The notes beneath the pieces are model-generated. The model saw only the letters and a list, made by a program, of their open reading frames with translations. It was not told where the DNA came from and made no database searches. 64,000 bases of DNA from positions 1-64,000 of the forward strand of contig CASEYW010000034.1 of assembly GCA_949292215.1 (NCBI GenBank). The letters are read 5' to 3'. Within the stretch, counting starts at the first letter, position 1. The number at the start of each line of letters is the position of its first letter. Positions 43,710 through 51,866 of the stretch are shown here, in pieces. The stretch is from an uncultured bacterium (lineage in GTDB: Bacteria; Verrucomicrobiota; Lentisphaeria; Victivallales; UBA1829). The translations under genes were made by a program, and so were the position numbers.

Positions 43710-44222
43710 ATGAAAAAAACGAATTTCACTCTCGGTGAACTTTTGACCGTCATTGCGATCATTGCAATTCTGACAGGCATTCTCCTGCCGGTTCTGAATC
43801 ACGCCCGTGCAGAAGCACAAAGGACCTCCTGCGCAGGAAACCTCCGACAGATCGGGCACGCGGTCCAGATGTACGCCATGGAAGGCTCCCGTTTCCGACT
43901 GCCAGCCTGCTCCGGTTCCATCGATATGACGGCGGGACCCGATCCCCAAAGCGTTCTCCTCCTCTATCTCAACCATTCAAAACAGGTCTTTCACTGTCCC
44001 GCCGACAGAACCCGTTTTGCAGAACACGGCTCCAGCTACGACTGGAACACTCTCGTCAACAACGAACCTGTCGATGAAAAAACCCTTCAGATGCTTTCCC
44101 TGAAACTGCCCGTCATGTTCGATTACGACAACTATCACGGGCCCTCGGGAAAGATCTCCTCAAAAAACTATCTCTACCTGCCTGCACACGCAGTCAACAA
44201 ACTGATCTACGCAGGAATGTGA
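43710..44222 (+). CDS. Short pseudopilin without the H-X9-DG end
   Basis: 170 residues. The prepilin leader [20 protein letters not shown] has Glu at +5, with Gly in place of the usual Ile at +4. The conserved [11 protein letters not shown] segment follows. The C-terminus lacks the H-X9-DG motif and ends in a hydrophobic N-K-L-I-Y-A-G-M. It follows the 43146 gene by three bases and is convergent, one base apart, with a GH28 gene. It may be a minor pseudopilin. Confidence 0.78.
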   Translation: MKKTNFTLGELLTVIAIIAILTGILLPVLNHARAEAQRTSCAGNLRQIGHAVQMYAMEGSRFRLPACSGSIDMTAGPDPQSVLLLYLNHSKQVFHCPADRTRFAEHGSSYDWNTLVNNEPVDEKTLQMLSLKLPVMFDYDNYHGPSGKISSKNYLYLPAHAVNKLIYAGM

Positions 44223-44223
44223 C

Positions 44224-45357
44224 TCATTCCCGCGGACTGCTGGTCCACCGGGTCTGTTCCTGAACAAGTCCCCGGCAGTAGCGCGCGACAAATGTCTCCG
44301 GAGAACGGCTCACACCAACCACTTCATGAAAACGGATATCTTCAATCCACGTCTCGGGACACCCCTCCAGACGACACGGCTCCGCCGCATCAATCCGCAG
44401 ATTTGAAAAAGTAACCCCGCCAAGATGCCTCAGTTTCACCCCTTCCTCAACGTTGACCCATACAGGAACCCTGCCGCACTCCATTGTGATACCGGAAAAC
44501 AGAATCCGGTCCAGGTACAGATATCCTCCGCACCCCGGGCGCAGATAACGCTTCGGATTATTGATGTGAATACCGTTGCCGGAACCTTTTATCACCAGGT
44601 TCGAAAACACGCAGTCGCAAATGGTATCGTCGCTCGGACAGCCGACGCGGATTGCCTGACACCAGCTGTCCAGCACGCAGTTCGTCACGACAACCTCGCT
44701 GCAGACGGCATGGTGGTCCGGAGTCTTCCGGATGGCTCGTAAAACCAGACAGTCATCCCCTGTCCGGAAAAAAGAATCCGAAACTGTCACACGGCGGCAG
44801 TCATCGATGTCGATTCCATCGTTATTGATCATCTGCTGGCATCCTTCCACCCGAATTCCATGAATCCGCACATCCTCACATCCCATGAGCCAGAATGTCC
44901 AGCCGGGAGAATCCACAAATGAGATACCATCAATCCGTACCTTCCGGCAACCGTAAAACTGCACCATTCGCGGACGCGGATGCGGAGGCTTGGCAAAAAA
45001 ACTCCCATCCGGAACATTCCGGTCGTAAAATTCCGGTCCGGCGCCATTGATTTCGCCGGCACCAGTAACTGCGATCTCACTGCAACGCAACGCCGCCAGC
45101 AGAACTTTCCGACTGTTCTCCGGAGCAACTGAATCAAACGCAGGATCGCAGACATCATCGTAATCCTCCGGGCGGGAACTTCCCTGGAGTTTCGCACCAG
45201 CTTCCAGATGGAGCTCTACACGGCTTTTCAGGTAGATTGTTCCGCAGGGATACACTCCCGGTTCCAGGACAACCCGTCCGCCGCCTGCGGCAAATGCAGC
45301 ATTGATTGCATCCTGAACGCCCCGTCCATTCTTTTCCGTCACCCGATAATCACTCAT
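44224..45357 (-). CDS. Glycoside hydrolase family 28 (polygalacturonase-like)
   Basis: 377 residues from the ATG at 45357 (GGAGAG upstream); an in-frame ATG five codons earlier is less well placed. The right-handed beta-helix carries GH28 catalytic aspartates in N-N-D-G-I-D-I-D and T-G-D-D-C-L-V, and the R-V-G-C and H-I-N-N-P-K-R-Y regions correspond to later conserved blocks. No signal peptide is visible, so it likely acts on imported oligosaccharides such as unsaturated or substituted galacturonides or rhamnogalacturonan fragments. Confidence 0.85.
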   Translation of the reverse strand: MSDYRVTEKNGRGVQDAINAAFAAGGGRVVLEPGVYPCGTIYLKSRVELHLEAGAKLQGSSRPEDYDDVCDPAFDSVAPENSRKVLLAALRCSEIAVTGAGEINGAGPEFYDRNVPDGSFFAKPPHPRPRMVQFYGCRKVRIDGISFVDSPGWTFWLMGCEDVRIHGIRVEGCQQMINNDGIDIDDCRRVTVSDSFFRTGDDCLVLRAIRKTPDHHAVCSEVVVTNCVLDSWCQAIRVGCPSDDTICDCVFSNLVIKGSGNGIHINNPKRYLRPGCGGYLYLDRILFSGITMECGRVPVWVNVEEGVKLRHLGGVTFSNLRIDAAEPCRLEGCPETWIEDIRFHEVVGVSRSPETFVARYCRGLVQEQTRWTSSPRE

Positions 45358-45465
45358 TTTTTCTCTCCACAATTTCCGGTTTTCCGTACTATAAAAGAAA
45401 ATGCCGGAAATGTCAAGAATAAAAAAGCGATTAATATGATTATTTATAAAAAAAATAAAAACAGC

Positions 45466-45494
45466 TTGTTTCTTCCGGGAAACTACTTTATATT
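45466..45494 (+). promoter_or_regulatory. Promoter for tyrS
   Basis: TTGTTT (45466-45471), 17 bases, TATATT (45489-45494), 38 bases before the ATG. No T-box-like leader is possible in this short space. Confidence 0.55.
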
Positions 45495-45532
45495 ATAAAT
45501 TCTCCAAACTTTTAACATAATAAGGTGAAACG

Positions 45533-46801
45533 ATGTCAACAAATCTATTGGAAGATCTGAAGGCTCGCGGTTTCGTCTACCAGTCGACCGACGAGAAAGC
45601 ACTTGCAAAAGCTCTGTCAGAGGGTCCGATCACCTATTATGTAGGCTTTGATCCGACCGGCGACAGCCTCCACGTGGGACATCTTCTTCCCGTGATGGCC
45701 ATGCGGTGGCTCCAGAAAGCGGGACATCGCCCCATAGCTCTCGTTGGAGGCGCAACCGGGCTCGTGGGCGATCCCTCCGGCAAACAGGAGGCGCGGCCGA
45801 TCCTGACCAAAGAAAAGGTTGCGCAGAACTGCGCCGCAATCGGCGAACAGCTCAAACGATTCCTGCCCTACGACAACGTTGTCATGGCAAACAATCTCGA
45901 CTGGCTCGGCGAAATGAAATACCTTGATTTCCTGCGGGATATCGGTTCCAAATTCAGCGTCAACAAAATGCTGACCGCGGAATCCGTCAAACTCCGGATG
46001 GAAACCGGAATCACGTTCATGGAATTCAGCTACATGCTTCTTCAGTCCTACGACTACTACATTCTGAACCGCGACTATGGCTGTACGCTTGAACTCGGCG
46101 GACAGGACCAGTGGGGCAACATTGCCGCGGGCATTGATCTCGTCCGGCGCCTCTCCCAGAAAGAGGTGCACGGCTTTACGATGCCGCTTCTCCTGAACAG
46201 CCAGGGCAAGAAGTTCGGGAAATCAGTCGGCGGAGCTGTCTGGCTTGACAAAACAAAAACAAGCGTCTTCGACTACTATCAGTTCTGGCGCAATGTCGAC
46301 GATGCCGATGTTCAGAAACTCATGGGTTACTTCACCGCACTTCCGCTGGATGAAATCCGGAATCTGTGCAGCGCATCCATCAACCGCGCGAAAGAGGTTC
46401 TTGCATTCGAAGCCACCTCGCTCGCTCACGGATTTGAGGAAGCCGCCAAAGCCTATCTCGCAGCATGCAACAAATTCGGATTCGCCGACAGGAACGGCTC
46501 CATTCCGACCTCCAGCCGGGTCCGGGAGATCAACCCCGACTCCTCCGCTGGACTAGACGATCTCCCGACATATCGTCTCACGCTTCCTGCGGAAGGAATC
46601 TGGATCGTCAAACTGCTCGCCGATTCCGGACTCTGCAAATCCAACGGCGAAGCACGTCGCCTGATTCAGGGCGGAGGCGCCTATCTGGGCGACAAACGCG
46701 TCGAAAGCCCCGATGACATGGTCACTGCCGCCGATTTCAAAGACGGAGCCGTAATCCTGAAAGCAGGCAAGAAAAATCTCAAGCGGATCGTTCTTGCCTG
46801 A
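45533..46801 (+). CDS. tyrS: Tyrosyl-tRNA synthetase
   Basis: 422 residues, class I synthetase. The HIGH-like motif is HVGH (47-50), the tyrosine pocket includes G-F-D-P-T-G and G-G-Q-D-Q-W-G-N, and the KMSKS-equivalent is K-K-F-G-K-S. A C-terminal S4-like RNA-binding domain (from about 355) is present. AAGGTGA precedes the ATG. It is monocistronic. Confidence 0.97.
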   Translation: MSTNLLEDLKARGFVYQSTDEKALAKALSEGPITYYVGFDPTGDSLHVGHLLPVMAMRWLQKAGHRPIALVGGATGLVGDPSGKQEARPILTKEKVAQNCAAIGEQLKRFLPYDNVVMANNLDWLGEMKYLDFLRDIGSKFSVNKMLTAESVKLRMETGITFMEFSYMLLQSYDYYILNRDYGCTLELGGQDQWGNIAAGIDLVRRLSQKEVHGFTMPLLLNSQGKKFGKSVGGAVWLDKTKTSVFDYYQFWRNVDDADVQKLMGYFTALPLDEIRNLCSASINRAKEVLAFEATSLAHGFEEAAKAYLAACNKFGFADRNGSIPTSSRVREINPDSSAGLDDLPTYRLTLPAEGIWIVKLLADSGLCKSNGEARRLIQGGGAYLGDKRVESPDDMVTAADFKDGAVILKAGKKNLKRIVLA

Positions 46802-46931
46802 TCCGAAGCGATCCCTCCGGGCAGCAACCCGCCAGTGTTTGCGGAATTGTCCGTCCGGAGGCGGCATTTCCATGTGGGACTCCCGCTGAAACCGTGCCGG
46901 AAACATCTTGCAGTGATTCCGGCGAAAGCAC

Positions 46932-46959
46932 TTGATTTTATCCAAATCCGTTGTATCTT
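46932..46959 (+). promoter_or_regulatory. Promoter directly before the zinc-ribbon gene
   Basis: TTGATT (46932-46937), 16 bases, TATCTT (46954-46959). The ATG at 46966 lies where transcription would begin, implying a leaderless or nearly leaderless mRNA. Confidence 0.45.
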
Positions 46960-46965
46960 TTCCTC

Positions 46966-47235
46966 ATGATGAAACAGCAGGACATATCAAAATACAAATA
47001 CATCCATCCCGATCCCGCAGGCAATCCGGAAGAAAAATTTCTGGTGTGCCCGAACTGCGGAGAAATGCTCCTGCCCGCGGATATCGAATCGTTTTCCACC
47101 TGTCCCTACTGCAATACAAAACTGGAATTCAGCAACGACCTGGAAGATTTCATTCTCTCCCCGCTGATTTCCCACTGGATTCAAACGATCCGGAACCGGC
47201 AGGAAGCCGGCAGGGAACGTTACTACCGCCCGTAA
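46966..47235 (+). CDS. Small zinc-ribbon protein
   Basis: 89 residues with two C-P-x-C knuckles (V-C-P-N-C-G and T-C-P-Y-C-N), about 25 residues apart, which together would bind one zinc. The rest is polar, with a C-terminal helix S-H-W-I-Q-T-I-R-N-R. Two adjacent ATG codons (46966, 46969) are possible starts; a TTG at 46951 would overlap the -10. No ribosome binding site is visible. Function unknown; a nucleic-acid-binding or adaptor role is possible. Confidence 0.65.
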   Translation: MMKQQDISKYKYIHPDPAGNPEEKFLVCPNCGEMLLPADIESFSTCPYCNTKLEFSNDLEDFILSPLISHWIQTIRNRQEAGRERYYRP

Positions 47236-47270
47236 ACTGACGGCGAATCGCTGAATTTCCACGGAACCAG

Positions 47271-47299
47271 TTGCAAAACAGGAAAAAGAATGCTATTGT
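47271..47299 (+). promoter_or_regulatory. Promoter for the 47337 gene
   Basis: TTGCAA (47271-47276), 17 bases, TATTGT (47294-47299). Confidence 0.45.
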
Positions 47300-47336
47300 T
47301 CCCTTATGTACAACATCTCGCAGGGAGTAACCGGGA

Positions 47337-48038
47337 ATGAAACTGTTCGCAATTCTGATACTGGCAGCGGCCGGATTGGCGTTTCCGCTTTCAGCGGAAG
47401 TTTTTTCGCTCTGGCCGTTTTCCTCCGGCGGAGAGGGCGGCGGACTCGATGACGCGCTGAAGCCGGCCAAGCTCTGGACCGAATCCGTCATTGTAAACGG
47501 TCATTCGCTGGAATTGGGAATCTCTCTGGTCCAGAATCCGCTGGATGTCTGCTACAGGAACCTGCGCAGACTCTATCCGAATGCCAGATTTGCGGCGAAT
47601 TCGAATTCTCTTCTGGTGGAAATCAAACGGAAAAACGGCATCCGGCGCCGTCTCTACCTGCTGTCAATCGAAGGAGTGTATCCGACGATTGAATTCACAA
47701 TGGATCTTCCGGCGGAAAAGCTGAAACCGTCACACTGGCCTGCGGATTTTCCGCTGCCTCCGGGAAGCAAACCGATCACAGTTATGGAATTTCCCAAACG
47801 CAATGCGGTTTACGGAGCGTTCTCCTCGGATTTCGGAATTGCCCAGACGCTTCCCAGCACCGCATCCGCTCTGAAGAACTCCGGCTGGAACAGTATCACA
47901 AATGAACACAAAGACTCGTTCACCGGCACGGGTGAAGTATTCATGAAACAGAATCCGTCGTCGCTGCTCATCATTGGATTCACACCGACGAAAAACGGCG
48001 GATGTGTCGGGACCATCTACAAACGACGGAACAAGTGA
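47337..48038 (+). CDS. Unknown secreted protein
   Basis: 233 residues with a clear signal peptide (about 1-20, cleaved near PLSA-EV). The mature part looks like a mixed alpha/beta domain repeated twice: N-P-L-D-V-C-Y-R-N-L-R-R-L-Y-P in the first half and a G-I-A-Q-T-L-P-S-T-A-S-A-L-K-N-S-G-W segment in the second, each followed by beta strands. No enzyme motif is recognised. It is monocistronic and convergent with cls, ten bases apart. A periplasmic binding or structural role is possible. Confidence 0.6.
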   Translation: MKLFAILILAAAGLAFPLSAEVFSLWPFSSGGEGGGLDDALKPAKLWTESVIVNGHSLELGISLVQNPLDVCYRNLRRLYPNARFAANSNSLLVEIKRKNGIRRRLYLLSIEGVYPTIEFTMDLPAEKLKPSHWPADFPLPPGSKPITVMEFPKRNAVYGAFSSDFGIAQTLPSTASALKNSGWNSITNEHKDSFTGTGEVFMKQNPSSLLIIGFTPTKNGGCVGTIYKRRNK

Positions 48039-48048
48039 CAGCTCATCA

Positions 48049-49530
48049 TCAAAGAAGCGGGGTCAGAAGAGCGCAAAGATTTTCAGCGGCGCGAACCGTC
48101 CATTTTTTCGCATAGATGTGCTCGAGCGTCACCTCGTCGGAAGCTGCAAGCTCATGCTCCAGTTCCGTCTTCAGCTGCCGGATGAAACTCTCTCCCCGAA
48201 TCACGGTATCCAGTTCAAAATTCAAACGAAAACTCCGAACATCACAGTTGCTGGACCCGACCAGAGCCCATTCGGAATCCACCAGCATCGCCTTTGCATG
48301 AACAAAAACCCCTCTCCGTTCAAAAATGCGGACACCATCCTCCAGAAGGGATTCGTAAAAACTGCGGGACGCCAGCTTTACATAGAAATGATTGTTGTTC
48401 AACGGCACAATCACACGAACGTCGACCCCCCGCGCTGCCGCCATTCTCAATGCCATGATAAACGGAGTGTCCGGAACAAAATAAGGACTGATGATCCAGA
48501 TGCTTTTCTCCGCCGTGGATACAGCGGTATAAAAGACCTTCTCACTGCCTTCATAACATTGCCCCCAGCCGGAACAGACAACCCGGATCGCACAGTCGCC
48601 ACGGGGAACGGACGGTGGAAGAAGCGCCGCATTCAGGATGTTTTCCTCGGACTCCTCCGCCGCATAAAACCAGTCGCGGAGAAACGACATTTCCAACTCT
48701 CCGACCACAGGTCCTTCAATCCGGCAGTGCAGATCATGAATCGCACTCTCCCCCTTCCGGCGGACAGGCACATTCTCCTCACTGATATTCACGCCGCCAA
48801 GAAACGCGACGCGCCCATCCACGACCAGCAGTTTCCGGTGGTTGCGCATCTGGAAACGCCAGCGTGTCAGACTGTTTGCCAGAGAAAAAGGACGGATTTT
48901 GAAGTTGTCAATGCCCCGTCCGTACTTGTTGAACATCCGGTAAAAGGAAGAAAAGAAGCTGCCGAAGCTGTCATAAAGAATTTTCACATCAACACCTTCA
49001 CGCGCCCGGTCTTCCAGAGTTTTCAAAATATAGTGTCCGATCTCGTCATCAGCAATAATGAAACTCTGGAGCAGAATGGAATGTCGAGCGGAATTGATCG
49101 CCGTCAACATGGCGGGATATGCGGCGGTCCCGTCGCGCAGAAGCCTGACGGAGTTGCCGTGAACGGAACAGGTCTCCGGCATGGTACGATCCAGAGTCGA
49201 CGCAGAAACAGATCCCCCGCGGACGATAAAACGTTCCAGCGAGGAATCATATTCTACCAGCTTGGGATGCGCTTTGATTTTCGTCATGAAATCGCAGGCG
49301 GAATCGGCAACCCTGCGTCCCATGGAGGCTTTTCTGCTGCGCCCGGCCAGCAGATAGAGGATCACGCCGAATGCGGGAAATGCAATGATCACCGTCAGCC
49401 AGAAGGAGGTCCTCTGCGGTTCGTCTCCCTGGTTTCGCAGGACATCCAGAGCACAGATGACCGCCGCCATCAGAAGCACAAGAATCCAGCTCCCGTAAAC
49501 GATCACTTCAATGTGTTCGAGCCACTGCAT
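48049..49530 (-). CDS. cls: Cardiolipin synthase
   Basis: 493 residues from the ATG at 49530; an in-frame ATG 19 codons upstream is less likely. Two N-terminal membrane segments are followed by two phospholipase D HKD motifs: H-R-K-L-L-V-V-D with G-G-V-N, and H-A-K-A-M-L-V-D with G-S-S-N. This is the ClsA layout, which condenses two phosphatidylglycerol molecules to cardiolipin and glycerol at the inner membrane. It is monocistronic. Confidence 0.92.
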   Translation of the reverse strand: MQWLEHIEVIVYGSWILVLLMAAVICALDVLRNQGDEPQRTSFWLTVIIAFPAFGVILYLLAGRSRKASMGRRVADSACDFMTKIKAHPKLVEYDSSLERFIVRGGSVSASTLDRTMPETCSVHGNSVRLLRDGTAAYPAMLTAINSARHSILLQSFIIADDEIGHYILKTLEDRAREGVDVKILYDSFGSFFSSFYRMFNKYGRGIDNFKIRPFSLANSLTRWRFQMRNHRKLLVVDGRVAFLGGVNISEENVPVRRKGESAIHDLHCRIEGPVVGELEMSFLRDWFYAAEESEENILNAALLPPSVPRGDCAIRVVCSGWGQCYEGSEKVFYTAVSTAEKSIWIISPYFVPDTPFIMALRMAAARGVDVRVIVPLNNNHFYVKLASRSFYESLLEDGVRIFERRGVFVHAKAMLVDSEWALVGSSNCDVRSFRLNFELDTVIRGESFIRQLKTELEHELAASDEVTLEHIYAKKWTVRAAENLCALLTPLL

Positions 49531-49619
49531 TTTCGATGGGGTCTCCGTTATTTCAAGCAAAATAACACGGAATCGGAAAGGCGTCAAATAAAAAAATCAA
49601 TAAATTTCATGCGTTTCTG

Positions 49620-49648
49620 TTGATTTTTACCAAAATCCGGACTATTCT
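49620..49648 (+). promoter_or_regulatory. Promoter for the DUF4173 gene
   Basis: TTGATT (49620-49625), 17 bases, TATTCT (49643-49648), about 30 bases before the ATG at 49680. Confidence 0.5.
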
Positions 49649-49679
49649 TAGTCGGTGGAGGAAAGAGAGGAGATACGTT

Positions 49680-51218
49680 ATGAAATTCACATACCGGTTC
49701 AATCTGCTGATATCCGACCTGTTTCGAATTCCGATGGTCCTTCTGCTGATCATCGCAGCCGATTTTCTTTTCTATCGGCCTGCCGCAACCACCATTGGGA
49801 GCGTTCCGTTTCTGATTTTTTATCTTCTGCTTCTGATATTCTCGCTTCCTCACCGGCTGGATTTCATTCCGGTGAATTTCCGTCTTCTGTGGGGATTCGT
49901 CTTTTTTCTCTGTGCGCTGGGACTGCTCTATTCGGTCAATTTCTACAGCATTGCGATCCCGCTGTTTGCGCTGTACACCTTCCGGATGATATCTGTCAAG
50001 AAGGTATGGGAAACAAGAGTCGGGAAATGGTTCCGGAACCTTGTACTGCTGGCATTCTCCCTGTTTTTCGACTGGTACTATCAGATCCGGGTTGCGCTGG
50101 AAAATCTCGGCAGCACCAAACCGATTCTGGTCAGGTTCATGCGGGGAATTTTTCTCTGGCTTCTTCCGGTCCTGTTCACGCTCCTGTTTCTGCTGCTGTT
50201 TGCAAGCGCCAATCCATTCTTCGAAAAGGGAATTTCCAACGTTCTGGAATTGTTCCGCAAGATCCAGATGCCGAATCTGTCCCGTCTGTTTTTCTGGTTC
50301 TGTGTCTTTCTCTTCACGACCTCCCTGAGCGGATTGACTCTCTGGAACCGCTTCACCGAAATCTGGGACAATCATCTGAAGCTCTGCGACTACCAGCTTG
50401 AACTCCGGAAATCAACCGATTTTCTGCTGGCCAGAATTATGACGCGCGGATTGATTCTGTTCAACCTTCTGTTTCTGATTCAAAATGTCTTCGATATCGA
50501 ATATCTCTGGGCGGGAGCCGCCCTCCCCGGAGGAATCACTTATGCTGAATACGCCCACAGAGGAGCCTATCCGCTGATCGCAACCGCTCTTCTCGCCGGG
50601 CTTCTGACACTGGTGGCGTTCTGCCGGCAATGCACGGGACAGGCATGGAAATGGGCTCGAATCCTCGTCTATGTCTGGCTGGTACAGAATGTCTTTCTGG
50701 TGGCATCCTCCCTGCTCCGGCTGTGGAAATACATTTCCGTCTACAGTCTGACGGAACTCCGAGTTGCGGCAGCTCTCTGGATGCTGTTGGTCGCCTGCGG
50801 CCTCTGTTTGATTCTGTGTAAAATCTGGACCAACAGGAATCTTGCCTGGCTGGTCTGGGCAAACGGCGGAGCGCTGCTGGTGCTTCTGCTGTTCGTCATG
50901 TTGTTCGATGTCAGAGGATACATTGCGGAATACAATCTGGCGCACTGCCGGGAAGTTGTCAAAGAGACAAAAGAAGGCATACAGCCGGTTCCGCTGGATA
51001 CGAAATACCTCTGTTCACTCGGCTATCCCGCTCTGCCAGCCCTTCTGAAAGCAGAAGAAAAAGGCATCGAAATCCCTCCGACAAGATTTGGTGATGATCA
51101 GATTCAGGAGAAATATCTGCAGCTCAGCAAGGATCTCGACAACTGGCGGACATTCACACTCCACCGATATCTGGTTTACAAGAAAGCTGAACCGCTCTAC
51201 ACAAAATCCGGAAAATAA
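49680..51218 (+). CDS. DUF4173-family membrane protein
   Basis: 512 residues from the ATG at 49680 (GGAG upstream). About ten to twelve membrane segments fill the first 430 residues. The soluble C-terminus has the family end: C-S-L-G-Y-P-A-L-P-A-L-L-K, then D-N-W-R-T-F-T-L-H-R-Y. The family is uncharacterised. It stands alone upstream of the tRNA gene. Confidence 0.8.
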   Translation: MKFTYRFNLLISDLFRIPMVLLLIIAADFLFYRPAATTIGSVPFLIFYLLLLIFSLPHRLDFIPVNFRLLWGFVFFLCALGLLYSVNFYSIAIPLFALYTFRMISVKKVWETRVGKWFRNLVLLAFSLFFDWYYQIRVALENLGSTKPILVRFMRGIFLWLLPVLFTLLFLLLFASANPFFEKGISNVLELFRKIQMPNLSRLFFWFCVFLFTTSLSGLTLWNRFTEIWDNHLKLCDYQLELRKSTDFLLARIMTRGLILFNLLFLIQNVFDIEYLWAGAALPGGITYAEYAHRGAYPLIATALLAGLLTLVAFCRQCTGQAWKWARILVYVWLVQNVFLVASSLLRLWKYISVYSLTELRVAAALWMLLVACGLCLILCKIWTNRNLAWLVWANGGALLVLLLFVMLFDVRGYIAEYNLAHCREVVKETKEGIQPVPLDTKYLCSLGYPALPALLKAEEKGIEIPPTRFGDDQIQEKYLQLSKDLDNWRTFTLHRYLVYKKAEPLYTKSGK

Positions 51219-51270
51219 CCGATTCGGTCCTCTCATTTGAAAGAAAAAGATCTTTTTTCCGGAATTCGAT

Positions 51271-51298
51271 TTGACATTTTCAAAAGAAATGATACATT
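51271..51298 (+). promoter_or_regulatory. Promoter for tRNA-Gln
   Basis: TTGACA (51271-51276), 16 bases, TACATT (51293-51298). Transcription would begin about 15 bases before the mature tRNA. Confidence 0.6.
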
Positions 51299-51318
51299 AA
51301 TGCACATTGCAGAACCGA

Positions 51319-51392
51319 TGCCCAATGGTGTAACGGTAGCACAACTGATTCTGGTTCAGTTTGTTGAGGTTCGAATCCTTATTGGGCAGCCA
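51319..51392 (+). tRNA. tRNA-Gln, anticodon CUG, CCA encoded
   Basis: Folds as a full cloverleaf. The acceptor TGCCCAA pairs with TTGGGCA and has a G discriminator. The D arm is GTG/CAC. The anticodon stem ACTGA/TCAGT has loop TTCTGGT, giving anticodon CTG. The variable loop has four bases, and the T arm TGAGG/CCTTA has loop TTCGAAT. CCA is encoded at 51390-51392. The U1-A72 pair and the CUG anticodon both fit glutamine. Confidence 0.95.
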
Positions 51393-51513
51393 TTTTCCTT
51401 TTTCCCCCTTCTGATTCTTCCCTGTGACTTTCTGTTTCTGTTTTTTGCATTTCTGTTTTCAGATTTGCTGTTTTTTGTCCGGATTGCTTGATATTATCCT
51501 GAAGGCGGGATTT

Positions 51514-51538
51514 GAGAAAAAAAACGTTTTTTTTTCTC
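51514..51538. repeat. A/T-tract inverted repeat
   Basis: GAG plus eight A, CG, then nine T plus CTC: an almost perfect hairpin of homopolymer tracts. It may end transcription in either direction. Confidence 0.6.
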
Positions 51539-51547
51539 GAATTACTC

Positions 51548-51575
51548 TTGCAACAAACGGATAGAGGAATATATT
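51548..51575 (+). promoter_or_regulatory. Promoter of the ABC-HlyD export operon
   Basis: TTGCAA (51548-51553), 16 bases, TATATT (51570-51575). It implies a leader of about 285 bases before the ATG at 51867. Confidence 0.5.
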
Positions 51576-51787
51576 GCCACTAACGGGACGTTTTCCTTCC
51601 TGGTACGAAAACAGTCTCAACGGCGTTCCGGCGAAACTGCCATAAGTCGCTATGCTCCTTCAAAAAATCCAAAACCAGCAGATTTCCCCTGCAGGCAGGA
51701 AGCCATCCATGTATGTTGGCATTCTGTTTCCGTTTTCGGATTTTTTTGAACTGGCACGCGGACTTCTGGCAGTTTCGCTTTTTATGC

Positions 51788-51807
51788 GGACCGTTTATGA
51801 GCGGTCC
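51788..51807 (+). promoter_or_regulatory. Leader hairpin upstream of the ABC gene
   Basis: GGACCG (51788-51793) pairs with CGGTCC (51802-51807) around an eight-base loop, in the 5' leader. No T run follows. Confidence 0.45.
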
Positions 51808-51847
51808 CATGACCGTCAGCAGCGGCAAGAACCATCAGAACGAAACC

Positions 51848-51861
51848 TGTACGGAGGTACA
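51848..51861 (+). promoter_or_regulatory. Ribosome binding site inside a hairpin loop
   Basis: TGTAC (51848-51852) and GTACA (51857-51861) enclose the Shine-Dalgarno GGAG (51853-51856) of the ABC gene. The five-base stem could expose or hide the site. The ATG is at 51867. Confidence 0.5.
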
Positions 51862-51866
51862 AGAAA

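Larger units (their letters stand above)
51393..51866. other. 474-base region between tRNA-Gln and the ABC exporter
   Basis: After a T/C-rich stretch it holds an A/T hairpin (51514-51538), a promoter (51548-51575) and about 285 bases of untranslated leader for the ABC gene. The leader includes hairpins at 51788-51807 and 51848-51861. Small reading frames here lack ribosome binding sites and family likeness. Confidence 0.55.

Noticed and set aside
45373..45532. T-box riboswitch upstream of tyrS
   Set aside because: The promoter at 45466-45494 leaves only about 30 bases of leader, too short for a T-box.
47974..49623. 549-residue plus-strand reading frame
   Set aside because: Shadow of the cardiolipin synthase with its two HKD motifs.
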